The notes under the pieces: model-generated
Database searches by the model: none
Told to the model about the DNA's origin: nothing
What the model saw: only the letters and a program-made list of their open reading frames with translations
Translations under genes and position numbers: made by a program
Assembly (NCBI GenBank): GCA_020152595.1
Contig: JAIGNY010004316.1
Span: 281,501-345,500 of the forward strand
DNA: 64,000 nt
Direction: 5' to 3'
Source of the DNA: Chiridota heheva
Lineage: Eukaryota; Echinodermata; Holothuroidea; Apodida; Chiridotidae
Shown here: positions 1-11,359 of the stretch, in pieces
How the letters are laid out: each line of letters opens with the position of its first letter
Position numbering within the stretch: position 1 is the stretch's first letter

Positions 1-270
1 TCTCTTTCCCTAACCCCTCCTATAACCTCATCACCTTCCTCTGCAATAGCAACTTATTCAACCTGATCTAATTCTTACCCACAATTCCCTTTACAATCCT
101 ACCATCCTATCCTTCCTTTTTATTACCTTTATTTGCACCCTTATTATTTATTCTATTTTTTCTCTCCTTCCTTTCCCTCTCCCATTCCTCTCTGTCGTAA
201 CTCTTGCATGTTAGATTTTTACACCCTTCTTGGCACATTTGATTGTCGCGGTGCCGTTAAACAGCAAACC
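1..270 (-). repeat. Dispersed repeat (AACGGCAC family), inverted copy
   Basis: Read on the - strand this carries a GTTTAACGGCACCGCGACA-type core followed by AAATGTGCCAAGA and then a purine-rich tract. The same order of motifs recurs near 41700, 43120, 45570 and 50670 on the + strand. It lies in the intron just before the GST terminal exon and ends about 30 bp before its splice acceptor. I see no coding potential and cannot name the family. Confidence 0.7.
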
Positions 271-298
271 AAACCATCTATTCTTTCATTTGTTGTAG

Positions 299-565
299 GA
301 GACATCTTTCTTCACGGGTGGACGCATCACATGGGTAGACTACCTCGTCTTCAATATACTTGATACAAACGTTGAATTTGGGAAGTACAACTTTGGACAG
401 CCTTTAGTAGATGTCTTAGACAAGTACCCAAAACTTCAGTCATTCTACAACCTCTTTAAGCTCAGGCCTGGAATCGCCAACTACCTTGAAAGCTCAAGAA
501 GAATTGCGTATTCTATTCCTAATGTACCCAAGCCCAAAGAACCAACCCCAGAGAAACAACAGTAA
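299..565 (+). CDS. Glutathione S-transferase, terminal coding exon (mu/sigma-like)
   Basis: This is the last coding exon of a cytosolic glutathione S-transferase, an enzyme that conjugates glutathione to electrophiles. The acceptor is a pyrimidine-rich stretch ending TTGTTGTAG at 298. The open frame gives 88 residues to a TAA at 563-565. The start matches the end of the all-helical GST C-terminal domain: a GGRITWVDYLVFNILD segment fits the conserved (I/L)T(F/W)(V/A)D(Y/F) N-capping and helix-6 motif. LDKYPKLQSFYNLF then fits the usual L..(F/Y)P.L..(F/Y) helix. A SSR followed by a proline-rich tail resembles mu-class C-termini. The class assignment is tentative (mu versus sigma). The glutathione-binding N-terminal thioredoxin-like domain lies outside the window to the left. 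The run KPKEPTPEKQQ at the end is longer and more charged than in typical mu enzymes. Confidence 0.85.
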   Translation, partial: ETSFFTGGRITWVDYLVFNILDTNVEFGKYNFGQPLVDVLDKYPKLQSFYNLFKLRPGIANYLESSRRIAYSIPNVPKPKEPTPEKQQ

Positions 566-847
566 CTTATTCACGTTTCATTTTTTATGTCTTTAGCTAT
601 GGTTTTAATTCATGTTATGTATGAGGTCATAGGGCAGAATAACTTGTGTTTTTGTTGTTGTGAATTTAATGTCTTTCAAAGAAATTTTAATTGTTTTGAA
701 TATTTTGCCATTGAAGGTTGCAAGGATTCTATTTCCTTGGAAATTAGTAACCTTTCTTTTCAGTTGTCATCATAGGTTAAATAAGGTTTTTTGTTGGTTT
801 CAAGGTAAAAACAACAACAAATAATTAGATATCTGTTTTAGAGGTTT
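566..847 (+). other. Probable GST 3' UTR and downstream DNA
   Basis: AT-rich DNA directly after the GST stop codon. I see no clear AATAAA hexamer in this stretch, so the transcript end is not placed. Confidence 0.4.
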
Positions 848-1515
848 GAGGGTGATGTGCTGGTAAACAATATAAGTCTCACTATGAGGAAGTAGATTGT
901 CCAGAAGCAACCTTATCTGGGTTATAATATGATCTGTTTGTAGATGAAAATTGCAAGAAATCACATCAAAATTGGTTCAAATTTGACCAATTTGAATGGT
1001 TAATTTCATAGAACAAATTTTATAGAATGACATAAAGATCTTAGGTAACCTTGGTAACAGAAATTGTACACATGTGAGAACAACAAAATACTTCTTTCTG
1101 CTTCAAAAGTGACGTGCTGGTGAACTTGTAACTCTCACTATAAGGAACTAGTGATGTCCAGAAGCAACCTTATTGGGTTTATAATATGATCTGTTTGTAG
1201 ATGAAAATTGCAAGAAATCACATCAAAATTGGTTCAAATTTGACCATTTAGATGGTTGATTTCGTAGAACAAATTTTATAGAATGACATAAAGATCTTGG
1301 GTAATCTTGGTAGTAGAAATTGTTCACATGTGAGAACAACAAAAGAAGTGATTCTTCTGCTTCAAAGGTTTCAAAGGTGACATACTGCTGAACATGTACA
1401 GTAACTGTCACTATGAAGAACTAGTGACATCCAGAAGCAAGTGCAGCTAGTTCGTAGAAATGATCTGTTTTAAGATGAAAATTGCACAGATATCACACCA
1501 AAATTGGTTTAAATT
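848..1515 (+). repeat. Three tandem copies of a ~260-bp block
   Basis: Near-identical segments begin around 853, 1110 and 1378. Each has a GTGCTGGTGAAC-like start, a CCAGAAGCAA motif, ATGATCTGTTT and AAAATTGGTTCAAATTTGACC. The third copy is truncated. The block sits just 3' of the GST gene. Confidence 0.8.
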
Positions 1516-1666
1516 TGACCTTTTGAAAACTTTTTGCATTTTACTTGGGGCTTCTGTGAGATAGAAGTGACAAACTATTTAATCATGAAAAGAAAGTGCA
1601 TGAACAATTAATATCAAGAAATACCGTGTTTTCGAATATCCATATTTGTTTATTAAATTGATATTT

Positions 1667-1693
1667 GGTTCCGATGCGATAGCATCCGGAACC
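1667..1693. other. Perfect hairpin at the edge of the ~300-bp repeat block
   Basis: The arms GGTTCC-GATGC and GCATC-CGGAACC enclose a GATA loop. A TG-rich microsatellite and the ~300-bp units follow. A related hairpin closes the inverted block at 62891-62917, so it is probably the natural end of this repeat family. Confidence 0.7.
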
Positions 1694-1699
1694 TATGCG

Positions 1700-2680
1700 G
1701 TCATGATGGTGTGTGTGTGTATATATGGGTGTATGTTTGTGACGGCCAGCTCGTAAAATGCAATATTTCAAGAACGATATACAGGATTTATATCATATGT
1801 GGTACACAGATAGCCCATGGTTTGTAGATGTGTCCTTTTTTTTTTGAAAGTGATATCATGCATATTAATCAGTAGGCGGGGCAAAATGTAAAAATCTTCA
1901 AATGTTCATATTTTAATCGTGTCTTTTTTGTTTCATATTTGGTGTAATTAAAATGTTAGCTAGTGTGTACATGTTCATGATGTAAAAACATTGACTTTCA
2001 TTAATATGCATAGTGGGCGGGGGCCTATCATGATTTTGCTGAAATAATTATGTAAACACAGTATCTCAAGAACGGTAAACTGGATTCATGTTATATTTGG
2101 TACACAGATAGCCCATGATATGTAGATGTTCCCTATTGTTTTGGTAGTGATTTCATGTATATTAATTAGTAGGTGGGGCTTAATATAAAAATCTTGAAAT
2201 TTCATATTTTAACAACTGCAGGTCTGTTTTGTTTCATATTTGGGATCTTTATCATGTTAGCTGGTGTATTCATGCTCATGATGTAAAAACATTGAATTTC
2301 ATTAATATGCATGGTGGGCGGGGCTTAATATGATTTTACTGAAAAGAGCTTGTAAACACGGTATCTCAAGAACGGTAATTTGGATTTATGTCATATGTGG
2401 TACACAGACAGCTTATGGTCTGTAGATGTTCCCCAACGTTTTTGGTGGGGATATCATGCATATTAATAAGTGGGAGGGGCTTAAAGTGAATTTTTTGAAA
2501 AAGTGATAAATGAGCAACTGTACATGTATGTTCGTTTTGCGTCATATTGGGCATGATAACTTTGTTGGTTGTTGTGTACATGCTTATGTTATCAGCAGAT
2601 GTCATTAATGTGCATGGTGGGCATGGCTTAATGTGGTTTACACAGATGAATTTTATTCTAAGGAAAATATTTTCTACCAA
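1700..2680 (+). repeat. ~300-bp repeat units (at least three)
   Basis: Each unit contains TATCTCAAGAACGGTA (near 1764, 2062 and 2361), GGTACACAGATAGCCCATG, and a GGTGGGCGGGGCTTAAT motif. Spacing is about 299 bp. The same units occur in inverted orientation at 61085-62920 and in part at 50160-50580. Open frames across the units are not interrupted for about 100 codons, but they show no domain and look incidental. Confidence 0.85.
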
Positions 2681-2689
2681 GTATTCTAG

Positions 2690-3774
2690 AAATGGAAGAA
2701 AATGTATATAGCTATATTACATGGATTTCAACATTATAGGCTATTCAGCATGCCTAATGTTAGTGCTAAAAATTCATTGCTGTAGTTCTGAGTTTAATTT
2801 AGATTTGTCATGAAGAATGTATTTCAGTTTTTCAACTATTATGCTGATCAGAGAATGTCTTTTTAGATGAACGATATTTCATTGTACTGTAACTGACCCC
2901 ATTGGATGGAAGCTTGTCTGCTCCAACTATCTGAAAAAGAGACTACATGTATTTTATGTTGCATTATATGATTAGTTCAGATGTTTAGCAATATATTAAA
3001 GGGGGAGATTACACACAGATGAAAATGATGAAGAAAAGACACCTGCAAAAGGGGTAAAGTATAGAGGCAATGATAAGATTAGGGAATATCTACAGTTAAA
3101 TTTGACTACCCAAATTTGTCACAGGCCCCTATAGTTTCCTTTTTTTTCAGAGGGGTGTTCCACCGTGCCCCTTATTGCCTCCACCCTGCCCCTTTCACTA
3201 AGAGCCCTACATTTTATTCACAAAAACCAACTTCTGATAACTATTTTGCCTTCTTTTCATGCTGATTATAGTTTCCCTGACATTATAATAAGATGCAGGG
3301 ACACTACTTGTTGCATTGATTATTCCCTTATTTACATTTCAATTTCCTTCACACCTGCCATCAAAGTGCCCTCACACCAGCCATCAAAGTGCCCGCAAAC
3401 CTGCCATCAAAGTGTCCTTGATGCCTCGTAAATAGCTGCTTTTGAGCAGTGACATGCCTACCCCTTTCAGGATCAAGCTAGGGGTTTGTATTACACTGAT
3501 AGAAACTGCCAGAAATGTTTCCACTTTATACTAACTGTTTGTTGTCATGGTTGAAAAAGCTTCAGTTCACAACAATAGTTGTGTCAGTTTGGTCGTACAG
3601 TACATTCTTGGTTTGGTTGATTTATCTAATGGTAGCTCGAACTATTCAGAATATTAAATAAAAAATCATGTTAAACTGTACCTTTCTTTACTTTGATAGA
3701 CTTTATTAATTTTAAGAGAGATGTTACTTAAATTTAAACTATTACCAACATCTTCTTAAAAAATAAATGGGACA
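2690..3774. other. No gene seen
   Basis: AT-rich DNA. A short stretch at 3355-3425 repeats a CCATCAAAGTGCC motif three times. Nothing else is recognisable. Confidence 0.5.
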
Positions 3775-3945
3775 TATGGTGGAATTCCATGTGGGATATA
3801 TGGTGGAATGCCATGTAGGAGATATGGTGGATTGCCATGCGGGACAAGGGATGGGATGGGATGTCTTGCGGGATATGGGGTGGGATGCCATGTGAAACAT
3901 GGGATGCCATGTGGGACTTAGTGTGGGATGCCAGTTTTATAATTG
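3775..3945. repeat. Short-unit minisatellite
   Basis: Degenerate ~28-bp units built on GGGATATATGGTGGAATGCC and CATGTGGGA. The minus-strand translation is a HHISHM-type repeat and is not credible as protein. Confidence 0.7.
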
Positions 3946-4919
3946 GCCTGGTCATATAATATGGGTGTCAATTTGCATGGGCATGCGAACCATGACGGTA
4001 TTTACCATTCTAGTTAACAAATATCCTGGAACATATATTTCATAATTTACAATGACATTACAGTAAGTACAAATTTTTCAAATCAATCAGCTTATAAAAA
4101 AGAAGCATCGGAACCACAAAACCATTTGGTTCTGCTTGTTCTTTAAATTGTAATCAATCCCAACACAAAGTTGATCATGAAAAGTTCAAAACATAGTTTC
4201 TACATATGTACCCACTATTTTGTGCACCCCCCCCTCCTTTTTTTATATTTTAATTTTATTTCTATATTTTTATGGAAACTCTTATTTTATAGACATCAAA
4301 AGCATCTAACCTTTGTTTAATGTGTTTATATCACTACACCTTTCAAGGGGAAGTTGTGCTTGCATAAATTATTAATTAGATCAAAATAATATATCTTGGA
4401 CTACGAACCATGAAAAACAGCAAAAATGTCCTTGGAAATTAATTAAGAACTAATCATGACTCAAGAAAATAGGTTTTTTTATCAGTTGTGTATTTGATAT
4501 GTGCTTTGTGTTTTGTAAAACCTCTGATCTTTTTGTCCTCCAACCGGCAAGGGTCAGGTAAAGTTGTGCTAGCTTAGAAAAAAATTGAGTCAAAATACTT
4601 AGATTTCCCTTCGAGTGCAGCTGAAACGTCTCTGACAACATCCTGCCAGGTGCCTCCTCTGTCTCACATAGCTATGCATAAATCTTGGAATTAGAGTCTT
4701 GTGTCTCTAGCAATCACATCCAAGAAAGTCATAGGTCGTCTACCTCTGCGTGTGATATGAGTCATATTAGAACAAATATTGGGACTAATGATCGATCAAA
4801 ATTATAAACAAATTGGGCCATGTATGTGATTGGTGTCCAGAGGGAGGTAGGTATGCTTCTTGTGTGTTATAGTGTAGGAAAATTTCATTTGACCTGCAAT
4901 TACCCCTCCCTAGTAAATA
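3946..4919. other. No gene seen
   Basis: AT-rich non-coding sequence with no recognisable gene or complete repeat. Confidence 0.45.
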
Positions 4920-5275
4920 CGATATGAGATGCTGGAGGTCTCGGGTTCAAGCCTCGGTCAGGTCTAACTCTATTTTTCCACAGCTATGCAGACAGATTCG
5001 CCGAACATCAAAGCGGAAGCATTTCATCTGCAGCTCCTACTCCTATTTCAACCGTTGAGAGAAGTGGCAATGGTTGAATGGACAGTTCCTGCTTCTCTGA
5101 ACACTATTCGAGAAGAGAAGCATGAAAACTAGTGTTCATTTACTTCCCTTCCTGACCAAGTCAAGTCCAAGTTCATGTGCGCCGATTCGTTGGCAGCCGG
5201 AGAACTTGACTAGTATATAGACAGCGCTTTGAGGCCCTGGCATAAGGTGCTATACAAATCGAATGAATGAATATG
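4920..5275 (+). mobile_element. tRNA-derived SINE fragment
   Basis: GGTTCAAGCC (about 4949-4958) fits a pol III B box. The 3' end AGCGCTTTGAGG...GGTGCTATACAAAT followed by GAATGAATGAAT is typical of animal SINEs whose tails match L2/CR1-type LINEs. The A box is not convincing, so the 5' end may be degraded. Confidence 0.55.
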
Positions 5276-5277
5276 GG

Positions 5278-5375
5278 CATTACTATTATTATTAAAAACA
5301 TTTATATAGCGCAAATACTGTAAAATGATACATTTAAATGCGCTTTACAAATACATGAATTAAATGATCACAATA
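5278..5375 (+). repeat. LINE/SINE-tail-like fragment
   Basis: An ATTATTATT microsatellite is followed by TTTATATAGCGC and, about 50 bp later, GCGCTTTACAA. This pair is a hairpin-forming motif common in invertebrate short repeats. Confidence 0.4.
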
Positions 5376-6920
5376 CGCTAGTACAGGAGAGTAGAACAAT
5401 GAGACGTACAATGGTGAGAAACCATTTCATTCATACCTTATGCCATTAAGGAGCTGAAAGATGTCACTAATGTTTTTCAAAAAGACTTGATGTTCACAGT
5501 TTACTGTACTAAAAAATGTGATGTCATACACTCACTTATCTGTATGTTACATTTGTTTATAAATTCTTAATTAAAAATAAACTCCTTTTACTAATTGAAA
5601 TTTATTTAATTGTTAGACTTGTTTTAGTACTGTGATGACATACACAAAATAGTTCATTTGAGATTCAAAAAGACTTGAGGATTGTGAGGCTGTGATGTCA
5701 CTTACATGTAGTCTTATTACAGTAAATTCTACATATCTGATAGAACTTTATGAATATCTGCTACAAGGAGAAAGATTGAGGGATACTACTTTCTTTACCA
5801 TTCTATTACTTTCATTTATGTCCTCTTTCAAATATGATTAGCATATTTGCCTATGCACTTTGCAAGTGCAAGTTGTAGAATGTGTCTTTGTGTTTATAAT
5901 TTTTCAGTCAAAACTGCAAGTGGTATTCTGTGTTCTTCAACTCTTACATAATTTTGCCAATAATGTATTCTAAAATTTTACAAATATTATGTGACAATTA
6001 AGTATATATGATCAACTTTGCCTTTTTGGAAGTATTATGAAGATTATATCAATAAATAAATATTTGTTTATATTTATGCCTCATGTGTTTCACTTCTTTA
6101 TGTACAAGTTGATACTTTTTTTTTTCATTTTCAAGTTTTCTTCAAAACTCCTTCAGTTTTTGTCAAATTTCTTTCATTTTCATGGAATTTGCCTAAATTT
6201 TTGTGAAATTACCTTCATTTTTGGGAAATTTTCAAGAAGTTTTCTTTAATCTTTGTACAAATTTTCTTCCATTTTTAGGAGGCTTTGTTCAATTTTCGGG
6301 GTTTCTGCATTTTTCGGCAATACTCTTCAGTTTTCTAAAAAAATTATTCATTTTCGTGAAATTTGCTCCAATTGTGATTTTTGTTTTTTTTGTTGTCAGA
6401 ATTTCCAATCATGTTACGAAACCTCCCTTTAGGCCCGGCTACAATGATAGTTTTTAGACAGTGATAAGAGATCCAAACAATTTTTATTTGTTGGGACAAA
6501 AATAAAATCTGGTCACCCAATGTCAAATTTCTTCCTATGCCGCTGATGCAATCACATGTATTTTTTCCATGTTTTATAACCAAATAAACAATGTAGCAAT
6601 ATTGTATTTAAACTATATTCTTCTTTTTTGATAGGGGTGGGGGTTAAGTTAGGAACCGAAGACATCAATTATTTACCAATTCACTTATTTTGCATTTTCG
6701 TTTAAAAAGTGCGTGCCCCCCACTTGAAATACTGCTCTGCTGCTCGTGTAAAAATGCATAATGTAGAACTATGTTTTATAGTTCACGTTTCTGGGCATGG
6801 ATATACTGTAGGTGTAGGTCACTCTTTAAAAAATATGTGTCGTATAAAAGAAAAATTGTTTGAAAAGCTTTAAATGCTCCCTACACTTGGTCATTAATCC
6901 TATGTTTTCACCCGTCAATA
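5376..6920. other. No gene; T-rich low complexity at 6110-6400
   Basis: The stretch 6110-6400 is built of loosely repeating TTTTCnTTnATTTT phrases. Its phenylalanine-rich translations are artefacts of that composition. The rest is AT-rich with no supported feature. Confidence 0.5.
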
Positions 6921-6924
6921 GTGT

Positions 6925-8280
6925 CCCGTCAACTCTTTGGATTGGCTTAAATCATACATGAGTGACAGGGTACAATGTATTAATATAAATGAAGTAAAAT
7001 CTGAGGGGAAGCCTTTAAAGTGTGGGGTTCCTCAAGGATCTGTTTTAGGTCCAGTGGTTTATTGCATGTGCACACGCCCCATTGGTGAATTGTTGAGACG
7101 GCATAAAATAGATTTTCATTGTTATGCTGACGACACCCAGCTTTATATTACTTTTCGGAGGTCTGATAATTGGGAAAGTATTAAGATGAAGTTAGAAGCT
7201 TGCCTTGATGACTTGCGCATTTGGATGGTAAACAATAAATTGAAACTTAATGATGATAAAAGTGAATTAATTGTTTTCTCTTCCAAATCCCATCTATTCT
7301 CCACCTGCTCTAACAATTTTGACATTCAACTTGGTAATTGTTCTTTGCATCCAGTGTCTTCAGTTAAGAATCTGGGTGTACTTTTGGATAACAATTTAAC
7401 AATGCACCAGCACGTGCAATCAGTGATCAAGACATGCTATTTTCATATACGTTCTATTAGTAAGATAAGAAATTGTATAACTGATGATGCTTGCCGTATT
7501 TTAGTTCATGCTTTTATAACTTCTAGATTAGATTATTGTAATTCTCTTTTGTATGGTGTAAATATTACCACATTACAGAAACTCCAACGGGTTCAAAATT
7601 GTCCAGCCCGTTTAATTACTAGAACTCCCCGGCATGACCACATTACACCCATTCTTAGACAACTCCACTGGCTCCCTGTATGTTACAGACCTACTTTCAA
7701 AATACTGCTCTTTGCTTATAAATCTCTAAATGGTCTTGCCCCTGCCTACCTGGCTGATGAACTTACCCTTTATAACCCACCTCGTAATCTTAGATCACAA
7801 AATAGATATTTACTTGTTGTTCCCAAAACCAACACTGCCCGTTACTCAGATAAAATTTTTTAGTCACTCTGCTGCTACTCTCTGGAACAATTTGCCCGTT
7901 TTCATAAAATGTGCCCCTGATGTCAAAACTTTCAAGAAATTTCTCAAAACTCACTTGTTTGTGGCTGCTTTTGACTCATAGCTATTTTCAGTACTTTTGA
8001 TTGTTTTTTACTTGTAAGTTCTACTTTTTGTACATTACCAGTTTTATACCTTTCTACCTCGCTTTTTACTGCTTTTGTAGTTTGTATATACCTTTTTATA
8101 CTGTTTAGGCCCTTGTATCGGTTATTAAGGTTTTTATACTGTTTAGGCCCTTGTATCGTTTTACTGTATTTAAGCTTTTATTGTGTCTTTCATATTTTGT
8201 CTTTTGTAAAGCGCCAAGAGCCTTTTTTGGATTTGGCGCTGTAGAAGTTGTGAATAATAATAATAATAATAATAATAATA
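6925..8280 (+). mobile_element. 5'-truncated L2/CR1-type non-LTR retrotransposon
   Basis: This is the 3' portion of a LINE. It contains the C-terminal half of a reverse transcriptase ORF and a 3' UTR. The end has a TTTGTAAAGCGCCAAGAGCC / GGATTTGGCGCTGTAGAAG stem and an (AAT)n tail at about 8251-8280. The 5' end is cut at about 6925, the usual result of incomplete target-primed reverse transcription. The endonuclease domain and the start of RT are absent. Confidence 0.88.
6937..7981 (+). pseudogene. LINE reverse transcriptase C-terminal half, frameshifted
   Basis: The frame opens inside RT. It shows PQGSVLGPVVY (RT block 4/5), then HCYADDTQLYITF with the catalytic YADD box. NKLKLNDDKSELIVFSS and VKNLGVLLDNNLTM (RT thumb blocks) follow, and then TRTPRHDHITPILRQLHWLPV, the L2-like C-terminal linker. 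The frame hits a stop at 7861-7863 just after a T run, and the family's ending (SHSAATLWNNLP...FKKFLKTHLF) continues in another frame to 7981. So there is one frameshift at about 7850-7862. The YADD and the HWLPV signature favour the L2/CR1 group over RTE or Jockey. Confidence 0.88.
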
Positions 8281-8299
8281 GTGCCAACATCTAATAAAG

Positions 8300-8960
8300 C
8301 CCGCTTATAACGTGTTATGAGTCAGGCCAGGGAGGCGAGTTGTCATTGCTCAGACGTAATGCAAGTAATCATGACCATCTTTTTAAGTATACAGTAAGAA
8401 GATACGTTTTTCCAGCTTTCCTCATAATTGCCAATAAAAGATCTAGCTTGATATTTTCTAAGGTGCATAAATGAAGATGATAACAAATTGATGTGTTGTA
8501 TGTGAGACAGATGGTCTGATAAATGAGAGGATTTATTATTAATAGAAAAAAGGGAAAGGGGGACATTGGGTACGGTATAGTTAGAGATTTCATTACCCAT
8601 TCACCAGAAATATAACAATATTGGGCAAAATCAGCTGGAACACATTGCTTCTCTCATCAATGCTGGTGAAAAGACATTTGGTTTGTAGCTTTGATGCTAT
8701 CCTCATGGTATTTATTTCCAAAAGGTAAGCAAAGAAATGGTGCAGGGTGAAGATGTGTTTGAGGATACATTCAAGGATTACTTCATTGGTCAGGCATGGC
8801 TATTGGTATGATAATAGGGCAAAAGGCAAACAACAGAAACTATACTTCAGTGACTTAGCATCTTCTTTTTTTTTTTTCATTTATTGATGTAGTAACTGTT
8901 TGGAAAATATTGAAGTTGTAACTAATTTGTATTAAAATGATTGATGTAGAAATTTTACTG
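8300..8960. other. No gene seen
   Basis: AT-rich non-coding DNA between two dead LINE fragments. No domain is recognisable on either strand. Confidence 0.45.
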
Positions 8961-8974
8961 TGAATTAGTAACAT

Positions 8975-9415
8975 TTCTTCATGTTGTTGATGTATTTGTG
9001 TGGTTGTGAGACATTGAGAGTTAATGTAGCAGGTAAGAAAAAGCAGGATACATTTATTTTCAAATGCTACAGGAGAATTTTGAAGATCAGATGGCCATAT
9101 GTTATATCTAACGATGAAGTACTGAGAATCACTAAACATGACAAAATCAGCACAAGTAAAAAGAAGAACGTGGAGGTGGATTGATCATGTGATGCGCACG
9201 AGCACTATTAACAGCTATGAGTGGAAACCAGAGGGGGGAAAGAAAGTTGGTTGTCCTAGAACGACCTGGGATGGACAGTCGAGAAGGAGAGGACAGTGAT
9301 GGGATGAAGCTCATGGACAGAAGCCAGACAAGTTGCAAATAACAGAGTCCAGTGGAGAGAGTGCACTGCAGCCTTATGGGCCAGGAGGCCTGAAGACACT
9401 AGGTGTGAGGTGAGG
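8975..9415 (+). pseudogene. Non-LTR retrotransposon endonuclease-RT, C-terminal remnant
   Basis: Translated fragments match the far C-terminus of animal endonuclease-RT polyproteins. LCGCETLRV is followed by YRRILKIRWPYVISNDEV. After a frame change comes RRTWRWIDHVMRTS, then WKPEGGKKVGCPRTTWDGQ (usually W.P.GKR..GRP.TTWRR). At least one frameshift and a stop interrupt it. The clade is uncertain. It belongs to a different family from the element at 6925. The DIRS element begins a few bases after it. Confidence 0.75.
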
Positions 9416-9432
9416 TTGATGTATTTACTTCA

Positions 9433-9568
9433 AGTTATACCTTACCTTCCATGCTATTAATATGCAATCTGGTCACATGACCTGATTCTAACGCACTTCT
9501 AACCGACCCTAAAAAACGTAGTAACCAGCCAAGCCCTGACCTTCATAATACCTCTGTACTACCTCACT
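9433..9568 (+). repeat. DIRS left inverted terminal repeat
   Basis: About 135 bp almost identical to the complement of 15988-16122. The shared motifs include CATGCTATTAATATGCAATC, CTAACGCACTTCTAACCGAC and CCTCTGTACTACCTCACTC. Mismatches are few, such as CTTCATAATA against CTCTATAATA. Confidence 0.92.
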
Positions 9569-9569
9569 C

Positions 9570-10590
9570 CTTTTCAGCGCGTTGTTGGCACTAACATCGC
9601 TGAGACTGGTCATTTTTATTTTTATCAAAATTAACCTTTCTAACTCTTTTCTCTTTGGCAGCATCTACCTGGAGGGTTTTTACGCTGCCCTTTTTGATCT
9701 GGCTCGCCTTTTCAAGTCTTTCGAGGTAAGAACGAGGTAACCATGGGTCCGAGATTTCTTCAGCCGACCTACACGACTTTACCCGTGTAGCCTACACTTA
9801 GGATAGCGGGTTTTTGTCTCCATTCATACAAAGCGAGTGGCTAGTTCGAGAGCGTCCTACTCTCGTGGCAGGTGCTTTAGGTCCTAGAGCACCAGGTGTG
9901 CTTGTCTAGGGGACCTCTTGCCCCGGGGTTTAGGTGTTTCCACCCTTGGCCCCGCCCTACCACGAGGAGCTCCTAGCGTTATACTATGACATGTATTAGC
10001 ACGTTAGGATATCTCAGTATAAGTTCTCGTATGCATTAGGCCAATTTCTTTTTCCCATTTTGGCGCATGCGCATTGGGTCGACGTCCCCGTCGGGTGTTC
10101 GGGGAGTCGGCTCCTAGCTTCTCCAAGGAGCTACAGTTGTTACAAGAGAGCTTATTTTTGTGTTAACGTTACCAGCGTATGAATATTTTCATTTTTCTTA
10201 CATAAATCAAAGACAAAGTTTTTAATTTTCAAGCTTCATTTTTGGGGCTTGGGAGAGACCGGAGGGGGGTCTCTTTGATGAACTGTTTAAAGGATATCTA
10301 ATCTCTTCTTTTTATCTTTACAGACTTTGAGTACTCAGTGGTTTGTGTTTTCCACGCTACCCCGGCGCTTGTAAAGTCTACGTTGGATGCGTTTTCTCAG
10401 GTTTATAAAAAAAATTGAGATAGAAAAATTTCCTGTTAATTTTTTTTTGATGTACTGTTTTGCTATGCCTCGTCTCTCTTTTAACGTGATCGTAGGATCA
10501 TAGGTACTTCCCCCAGTAGGGGCGCTATTGCTGTATTTGTTGTATGTACGCATTGATATATGTTCTTCTCCTTTCAGAAATTATGTTGAG
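9570..10590 (+). other. DIRS 5' leader, non-coding
   Basis: The sequence between the left repeat and the leader hairpin repeats has no usable frame. It contains a GC-richer stretch at 9740-10140 and may carry promoter activity, but no specific motif is convincing. Confidence 0.5.
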
Positions 10591-10985
10591 AATGATTAAC
10601 TCAGTGACGCTGCGCCTTAGGTGACGTTCCAAGTGAACGCCACCTAGAGTTAAAAGAGTTCAGAGAGAGAAGATAAGATCTTAGTCCTCTTCGTGGCGCT
10701 GCACCACCTAGAGTTGAATAGCTAAGAGAGAGAGAGATAAGATAACCTCTTAGGGGCGTTGCGCCGCCTAAAGTTGAAAGGATAAGAGAGAGAGAGACAA
10801 GTTATCCTCTTCGTGGCGCTGCGCCACCTAGAGTTGAAAAGGTAAGAGAGAGATAAGCTCTGATTAAATCAGTGGCGCTGCACCTTAGGTCGGGTTCCAA
10901 GTGAACGCCACCTAGAGTTAAGATAGTTTATAGAGAGAGAAGATAACCTCTTAGGGGCGCTGCGCTTCTAAGTTGTAAAGAGAAA
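10590..10985 (+). repeat. DIRS leader: ~65-bp tandem repeats with hairpins
   Basis: About six degenerate units. Each has a GTGGCGCTGCGCCAC-type palindrome or variant, then CTAGAGTTGAAA and an AGAGAGAGA run before AAGAT. The palindrome folds as a six-base stem. Confidence 0.8.
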
Positions 10986-10994
10986 AATTAAGAT

Positions 10995-11125
10995 CCATAC
11001 AGTTCCGCGGCCCGTTGTTACGCGCGGACGGTTCCATTGGACGGTTCCATATGGTTCCGCGGCCCGTGTTTACGGGTGGACGGTTCCATTGGACGGTTCC
11101 GCAACCCGTGTTTACGGGTCCGTAT
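10995..11125 (+). repeat. DIRS leader: GGTTCCGCGGCCCG repeats
   Basis: Two and a half copies of a GC-rich unit. Each pairs CCCGTG with a later ACGGGT around a short T-rich loop and contains GGACGGTTCC. They directly precede the gag-like ORF region. Confidence 0.75.
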
Positions 11126-11359
11126 ATAACAGGATAACGTACACCGTACGGCTAGTCCGGTTATACACCCACTAGCTACCTAGCTACGTGGTCAGGTGAC
11201 AGGTGACATTCTTGGCAAGAAGTATAGCATCGAGACAGCTATTTTTCTTCTTGGTCCCGTAGCCATTAGCTACGCAGTTCCACGGCTCGTGTGAACGCAA
11301 CTAAGATTGTCTACGTTGAACGTTACAGTTCCGTATTTATTTTCACCAGTTTCATAGAC

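Noticed and set aside
6037-6457. Phe-rich small membrane proteins
   Set aside because: T-rich low-complexity DNA; hydrophobic translation is a composition artefact.
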